NCBI GenBank assembly: GCA_902569095.1 | Contig: CACFSX010000002.1 | Span: forward strand, 1 to 40,160 | Direction: 5' to 3' | DNA: 40,160 nt | DNA from: an uncultured Alphaproteobacteria bacterium | GTDB lineage: Bacteria; Pseudomonadota; Alphaproteobacteria; Methylaequorales; Methylaequoraceae | Shown here: positions 36,112-40,160 of the stretch, piece after piece | Layout of the letters: each line of letters opens with the position of its first letter | How positions within the stretch are numbered: the first letter of the stretch is position 1 | Translations under genes and position numbers: made by a program | The notes under the pieces: generated by a model | Databases searched by the model: none | The model's input: the letters and a program-made list of their open reading frames with translations, nothing else | What the model was told of the DNA's origin: nothing

Positions 36112-37832
36112 GGCTCAGCAAAACTATTACCAAGAGTCCTTATAAGTGGGTAAATAAAATATGTAATTAATCTTCTTTGCCCAACTCTAAACTTTCCTGA
36201 AACTTTCATTCCTGGCATTAAATTAAATCCTGGAGGAATATCTTTTAACTCATTTTCTGTTATCTGAGCTCTAGCCCTGTAAAAATTTCCAGGTTTTCCA
36301 TCTACGTCTTTATCAATTGTGTCAGCAGAAACATAAATAAGCTTTCCTTTTAATTCGCCATGTTTTTGTGCTGGAAGAGCATTAAGTTGAATTTTAACAG
36401 ATGTATCAGGAATTAGTTTGCTAATATCAGAAGGATCCACATCAAAAACAGTTAATAACTCCACACCAGTTGGTACCAATGTAACAACACTTTTACCTTG
36501 TGTTATCACTGCTCCAGGATATAAAGAATGCAGATCTAGAATCATTCCGTCAGACGGCGCTCTCACGACGACATCAGTTTGTTGTCTCTCAAGTTTTTTT
36601 ACATCTTCTTGTAGCGACATTCTTTGATCCTCCAATCCAACAAGCTCATCGTTTATTCCACCAAAAAATTGGCTGTTATACTCTTTTCTATTAGATTTTA
36701 ATTCGCTAAGTTTATTGCTAGTTTTTGTGAATTCTTTTTCTAAAGACAATCTTTTGTTTTTTTCAGCTAAAACTTGTGACTCAGCCACAAGATCAAGTTC
36801 AAATAACTCCAACTTTGAATCTTCTAGCTGTTTTTGTATGTCAAGTTGTTCCTTGATAAACTTTAAATCATCTTCTGTGGAACCTATTTGTTGATCTAAT
36901 GAAGCAATCTTTGCTAAATATTGGTCTTTTTTATCTTTGAATATTCTGCTTTGCCTTTCATCATTTGGATTTGCAACCGAAACATTATTCCTTAACAATG
37001 ACTGTTTTTTTAGTCTATCAATTTTTGAATTTACAACTGAAAGCTGATAATCAAGTTTCATTTTATCGGCTCTTTGAAGTGTAGCATCGAAAGTTACGAG
37101 AGGGTCTCCTTGACTCACACTCTCACCTTTTTTTACAAGTATTTCTTTGACAACAGAATTATAGTTTGATTGCACCTCTACATTCGGAACAACGGTGGTA
37201 ATCTTTCCAGAAGCAGAAATTGTAGTATCAATTTCAGAAATAGTGCCCCAAGTAATTAAAAATAAAACTAGGAAACCAAATGAATAAACTGACATTTTTA
37301 CTGAACGTGGTACCTGCTTTGTCTTAATTCTATCAATGTCGTCATCAAATTCATCTAATAACTCACTCATCATTTTTTTTTTTGATCTATTTTCTTTTTC
37401 TTCCTCAGTTAAAACTTCTTCTTGATCTTTGTTATTCTCATTTTCATTTCCAGATTCAAAAGCATCCACAGATAATTTTTCGTTTGCGTTTCTAGCATAG
37501 CTTGCAAGTTGTTGCATCATATTAAAAGCTGTTTGTGGAGAGTTTTTGAGATAACCTAATAAAGCATTTTGATCAATTTCTTTTACTGTTGTCTCAACTG
37601 TCGCTCTTGCCATCGCACTTCTTGGTTGTTTGTCAATTAATGCCATTTCGCCGAACAACGCACCTTTTTCTAGTATTGACAAGGTTACGTATTCGTCACC
37701 GTTGAATTTGCATACCTCTATTTTCCCTTTCACTATTTGATAGGCATAGTCACCAACTTCACCTTCTCTAAAGAGTACATCACCAGCAGCTAGATTTCTA
37801 ACAGCAGGTTGAATATTTTTTTTTTCAGCCAT
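36108..37832 (-). CDS. Membrane-fusion protein with N-terminal cyclic-nucleotide-binding domain
   Basis: A 574-residue fusion. Residues about 13-120 form a CNB domain; the cassette ALFGEMALIDKQPRSA has Glu62 and Arg71 in place. An acidic/charged linker (about 126-172) leads to one membrane helix (about 180-198), then an HlyD-type adaptor: barrel-sandwich half SNYNSVVKEILVKKGESVSQGDP, coiled coil (about 255-410), return half VVRAPSDGMILDLHS, and a beta-barrel ending LMPGMKVSGKFRVGQRR. Since the N-terminus of HlyD proteins is cytoplasmic, the CNB domain should sit where cAMP is made. The gene starts six bases after the type I ABC transporter stop and ends overlapping the CHASE2 cyclase. Probable role: a cAMP-responsive gate or assembly switch for secretion (inference). 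Confidence 0.92.
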   Translation of the reverse strand: MAEKKNIQPAVRNLAAGDVLFREGEVGDYAYQIVKGKIEVCKFNGDEYVTLSILEKGALFGEMALIDKQPRSAMARATVETTVKEIDQNALLGYLKNSPQTAFNMMQQLASYARNANEKLSVDAFESGNENENNKDQEEVLTEEEKENRSKKKMMSELLDEFDDDIDRIKTKQVPRSVKMSVYSFGFLVLFLITWGTISEIDTTISASGKITTVVPNVEVQSNYNSVVKEILVKKGESVSQGDPLVTFDATLQRADKMKLDYQLSVVNSKIDRLKKQSLLRNNVSVANPNDERQSRIFKDKKDQYLAKIASLDQQIGSTEDDLKFIKEQLDIQKQLEDSKLELFELDLVAESQVLAEKNKRLSLEKEFTKTSNKLSELKSNRKEYNSQFFGGINDELVGLEDQRMSLQEDVKKLERQQTDVVVRAPSDGMILDLHSLYPGAVITQGKSVVTLVPTGVELLTVFDVDPSDISKLIPDTSVKIQLNALPAQKHGELKGKLIYVSADTIDKDVDGKPGNFYRARAQITENELKDIPPGFNLMPGMKVSGKFRVGQRRLITYFIYPLIRTLGNSFAEP

Positions 37833-37838
37833 TTTAAA

Positions 37839-40010
37839 TTACCCGGCCTTCTTTAAAGATTTAATTTTGTTCTCAACACCTAAAATAGACATTTGCTTAT
37901 TATACGTTTGACTAAAATATCCTGAAGCTTGTCTCAGTTCTTCAAAAGAACCTTGTTGAGATATTTTTCCTTTTTCAAGCACAAAGATTTTATTACACAG
38001 TCGAAGGTGCCAGACTCTGTTTGACACTATAATTACCGTTCTACCAAGAGCAATATCTGATAGTGCATCGTATAATTTTATTTCACTGTCAACGTCAAAA
38101 CCTGTGAACGCGTCATCAAGTATCATAATACGAGGGTTTCTTATGAGCGCTCTGGCTATTGCTAGTTTTTGTCTTAAGCCAGTTGCAAGGTTTGTAGCAT
38201 TTTCTTCTAAGAACGTCTCATATCCGTCAGGATAGGACTCAATTTCTTCATGTGCGAAAACTTTTTTTGCTGCCCACGTTATTCTGTCCATAGAGGAATT
38301 TGGCATTGCACTCGCTATTGTTTCTCTTATTGTTCCAGGAAAAAAATAACTATCCGTTCCAACTAATGAAACCTGCGATCTTACATGACTAAGGTCGAGT
38401 AAACGTAGATCTATATTATCCAGAGCCACTATACCAGCCTGAGGTCTATATAGACCCTGAATTAGTTTTGCGATAGTACTTTTCCCGCAGCCACTTTTAC
38501 CGGTAATGCCAATTATCTGTCTTGGGTTAATTTCAATATCGATGTCATTTAATACTTTTGTATTATCGTCGTAACCAAATTCAACATTTTTAAAACTTAC
38601 TTGTCCCATTAGTTGAGGTTTTTGCCCTCTAACAGTTGTTTCGGAGTTTGCATCCACTATTCCTGATATAATCTGAAGAGATTGAACTAATTTTGTTATT
38701 TCTGTTTTAAGCGTTACTAGATCAATTATTGGCTTTGAAACTCTAGATGCAAGCATATTAAAACCTACTAAAATACCAGCTGAAAGAGATCCAGAAAATA
38801 CTAGATGTACGCCAACAAAAATTACCATAGCAGTCATTAGCTGATTTATAGTTGATGAAATATTATTTAAAACTGCTGATTTTTTTTGCATTTCTTCATT
38901 TGCAATAATATAATTTGCTTCCAAGTCTCTCCATTGATCTTTCAAATTCGGTTCAAGTGCTAGCCCTTTCACATTCTCAATTCCATTTACAGCCACAGAA
39001 ATAAATTCTTGTCTTTTTGATTCAGCTTTACTTAAACCAGCCAGAGAATCTCTTTGTTTTTTTGAGTAAAACATTGATGCTAGTGCTCCCAATATACTGA
39101 ATGAAAAAACAACAATAAAAAGTAACGGACTATAAAAAAATAAAATAGGAACAAAAACAAGTAAACTAATTGAGTCTAGTGCTGTTGAGAAAACTTTTTG
39201 GGTTAGAAGGGTTTTAATCTGCGATATTTGTCCGGTGAATCTTAAAAAAGTTGCTGATTCCTTATGAAATCTTTGCATTGGAAGAGCAATTAACTTTTCA
39301 AAGACTTTAACTGACAGTTTTGCCTCAACTTTTTGTGAGAAAAAATCGAGAAGATATGACTTTAAATAACCCAAGATACCATTAAATACATAAGCAACGA
39401 CTACTCCTGAGGTTATAACATATAAAGTTGAGTAAGCTTCATAGTTAACAACCTTATCCAAAACCAACATCATAAAAACAGCTGGTATAACTGCAAAAAT
39501 ATTTAAAATCAAAGCAACTATTACAACCTGAAACATAACAGATTTGTTTCTAAAAGACTCACCTATTAACCACCCAATTTTTAATTCACTGTCTTCTTCA
39601 AATTTTTTGAGCTTGGCTTTAAGAAGGATTACTTCCCCATCCCAGCCTTTTTTTAATTCTTTGAAATTAATTTGTTGAGGTTTGGGACTAGTCACACCAG
39701 TATCAAGGCATAATACTGACTTGTCATCATCTTTTTCGCCTTGAATAACTCTTAAAGCTATAATGTATCTTCCATTTTTGAGTCTCAGAATTTGTTGTTT
39801 TTTAGATAAGAGTTTTATTAGCTCGTTCTCGCTTATTTTGGTTGCTTTTGCCTTTAAATCAAAGGACTGGGCTAATTCACACATTTCAGAGGGTTTAAGC
39901 TCTCTTTCTTCAACTTGAAATCTTTCCGGGATATCGTTTGGGCCAATGTGAATTCCAAGTTGTCTCGCAACTAAAATAATTGACTTTTGTGAACCTCTCA
40001 TCGCTTCCAT
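37839..40010 (-). CDS. Type I secretion ABC transporter with Cys-less C39-like domain, degenerate ATPase
   Basis: A 723-residue HlyB/LapB-type exporter: N-terminal C39-like domain (about 1-130) lacking the catalytic Cys, so probably a substrate-docking domain rather than a protease; membrane domain (about 160-440); ATPase (about 470-710). Walker A GKSGCGKST (Lys510) is intact. The Q-loop reads SLVGTD with Gly for Gln, the signature is LATGL at 608-612 for LSGGQ, the catalytic position is Asp633 (IMILDDAFTGFD), and the H-loop has Asn664 (IIVSNR) for His. It leads the minus-strand operon with the CNB-fusion adaptor six bases downstream. The start at 40010 is tentative; an ATG three codons later is possible because a -10 box nearly abuts the first. 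Confidence 0.87.
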   Translation of the reverse strand: MEAMRGSQKSIILVARQLGIHIGPNDIPERFQVEERELKPSEMCELAQSFDLKAKATKISENELIKLLSKKQQILRLKNGRYIIALRVIQGEKDDDKSVLCLDTGVTSPKPQQINFKELKKGWDGEVILLKAKLKKFEEDSELKIGWLIGESFRNKSVMFQVVIVALILNIFAVIPAVFMMLVLDKVVNYEAYSTLYVITSGVVVAYVFNGILGYLKSYLLDFFSQKVEAKLSVKVFEKLIALPMQRFHKESATFLRFTGQISQIKTLLTQKVFSTALDSISLLVFVPILFFYSPLLFIVVFSFSILGALASMFYSKKQRDSLAGLSKAESKRQEFISVAVNGIENVKGLALEPNLKDQWRDLEANYIIANEEMQKKSAVLNNISSTINQLMTAMVIFVGVHLVFSGSLSAGILVGFNMLASRVSKPIIDLVTLKTEITKLVQSLQIISGIVDANSETTVRGQKPQLMGQVSFKNVEFGYDDNTKVLNDIDIEINPRQIIGITGKSGCGKSTIAKLIQGLYRPQAGIVALDNIDLRLLDLSHVRSQVSLVGTDSYFFPGTIRETIASAMPNSSMDRITWAAKKVFAHEEIESYPDGYETFLEENATNLATGLRQKLAIARALIRNPRIMILDDAFTGFDVDSEIKLYDALSDIALGRTVIIVSNRVWHLRLCNKIFVLEKGKISQQGSFEELRQASGYFSQTYNKQMSILGVENKIKSLKKAG

Positions 40011-40014
40011 TATT

Positions 40015-40045
40015 ATTATAATATAGAATTTTTTATTTTAATCAA
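40015..40045 (-). promoter_or_regulatory. Candidate promoter of the minus-strand secretion/cyclase operon
   Basis: Reading the minus strand, TTGATT (40045-40040) and TATAAT (40020-40015) are 19 bases apart, between a strong upstream terminator and the ABC gene. The spacing is long. The -10 box ends five bases before the first ATG, so the transcript would be nearly leaderless or start translation at the next ATG (40001). Confidence 0.35.
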
Positions 40046-40084
40046 AAAAAAAACCCCCTTAATTTAATACGATTAAGAGGGTTT
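40044..40084 (-). terminator. Rho-independent terminator of the right-edge gene
   Basis: Arms 40051-40063 (AAACCCCCTTAAT) and 40072-40084 (ATTAAGAGGGTTT) pair with one mismatch around an eight-base loop. On the minus strand the stem is followed by a run of ten T (40053-40044, first three in the stem), a strong terminator for the gene entering from the right. Confidence 0.85.
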
Positions 40085-40109
40085 TTAATTTTGAAGTGGC
40101 TTTGTTTAT

Positions 40110-40160
40110 TTAAACTACTTCACCACCATCATTTGGATCATCTGGTGGCGGTGGCATATC
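40110..40160 (-). CDS. C-terminal end of a minus-strand gene
   Basis: Sixteen codons then TAA (40112-40110), read on the minus strand: DMPPPPDDPNDGGEVV. The stop is 26 bases before a good terminator, which supports a real gene end. The Pro/Asp/Gly-rich tail recalls the low-complexity parts of the secreted proteins in this island, but too little is visible to assign a family. Confidence 0.5.
   Translation of the reverse strand, partial: DMPPPPDDPNDGGEVV

Noticed and set aside
37839-40010. Bacteriocin-type C39 peptidase transporter
   Set aside because: The N-terminal domain lacks the catalytic Cys and no double-glycine leader peptide gene is seen; it is the peptidase-like docking domain of HlyB/LapB exporters.

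Overview
The window is from a low-GC, gene-dense bacterial chromosome. Neighbouring genes overlap by 1-8 bases or nearly touch, and no gene-free stretch exceeds about 120 bases. Two gene blocks point to Alphaproteobacteria: ssb-gyrA-coaD-cyclophilin, and DUF502-recG-sdhE-mfd. The AT-richness and compactness suggest a streamlined, possibly marine, lineage; that placement is inference.

Layout. (1) 1-15.2 kb is housekeeping: the end of a small lipoprotein gene, uvrA on the minus strand, then ssb, gyrA, coaD, a secreted cyclophilin, a tRNA-Lys, a DUF502 membrane protein, recG (minus), sdhE, mfd, an MFS-like membrane protein and a small parvulin. (2) 15.2-16.3 kb holds small unknown ORFs on both strands and a DUF192 protein. 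(3) 16.3-30.4 kb, plus strand: a coiled-coil protein of exact 36-residue repeats, a soluble GAF-GAF-PAS class III nucleotide cyclase, a cyclic-nucleotide phosphodiesterase-like HD protein, a TolC-type outer-membrane channel, two large paralogous FecR-domain/RTX-repeat proteins, and a PrtD/PrtE-like ABC transporter and membrane-fusion pair. (4) 40.0-30.4 kb, minus strand: a second type I ABC transporter with a Cys-less C39-like domain, a membrane-fusion protein carrying an N-terminal cyclic-nucleotide-binding (CNB) domain, a membrane CHASE2 nucleotide cyclase, two stand-alone CNB proteins, a DUF1538 membrane protein and two P-II-like proteins. The tail of another minus-strand gene and its terminator lie at the right edge.

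Regions 3 and 4 converge and read as one island. It has two cyclases to make a cyclic nucleotide (probably cAMP, from the purine-contacting residues), one phosphodiesterase to remove it, three CNB modules to sense it, and two type I exporters, one physically fused to a sensor, with two likely secreted substrates. My main hypothesis is cyclic-nucleotide-controlled type I secretion of acidic, Pro/Gly-rich, RTX-ended surface proteins. Both exporter ATPases have an intact Walker A but non-canonical signature, Q-loop, catalytic-Glu and H-loop positions. The domain calls are well supported; the regulatory link is inference from fusion and gene order.
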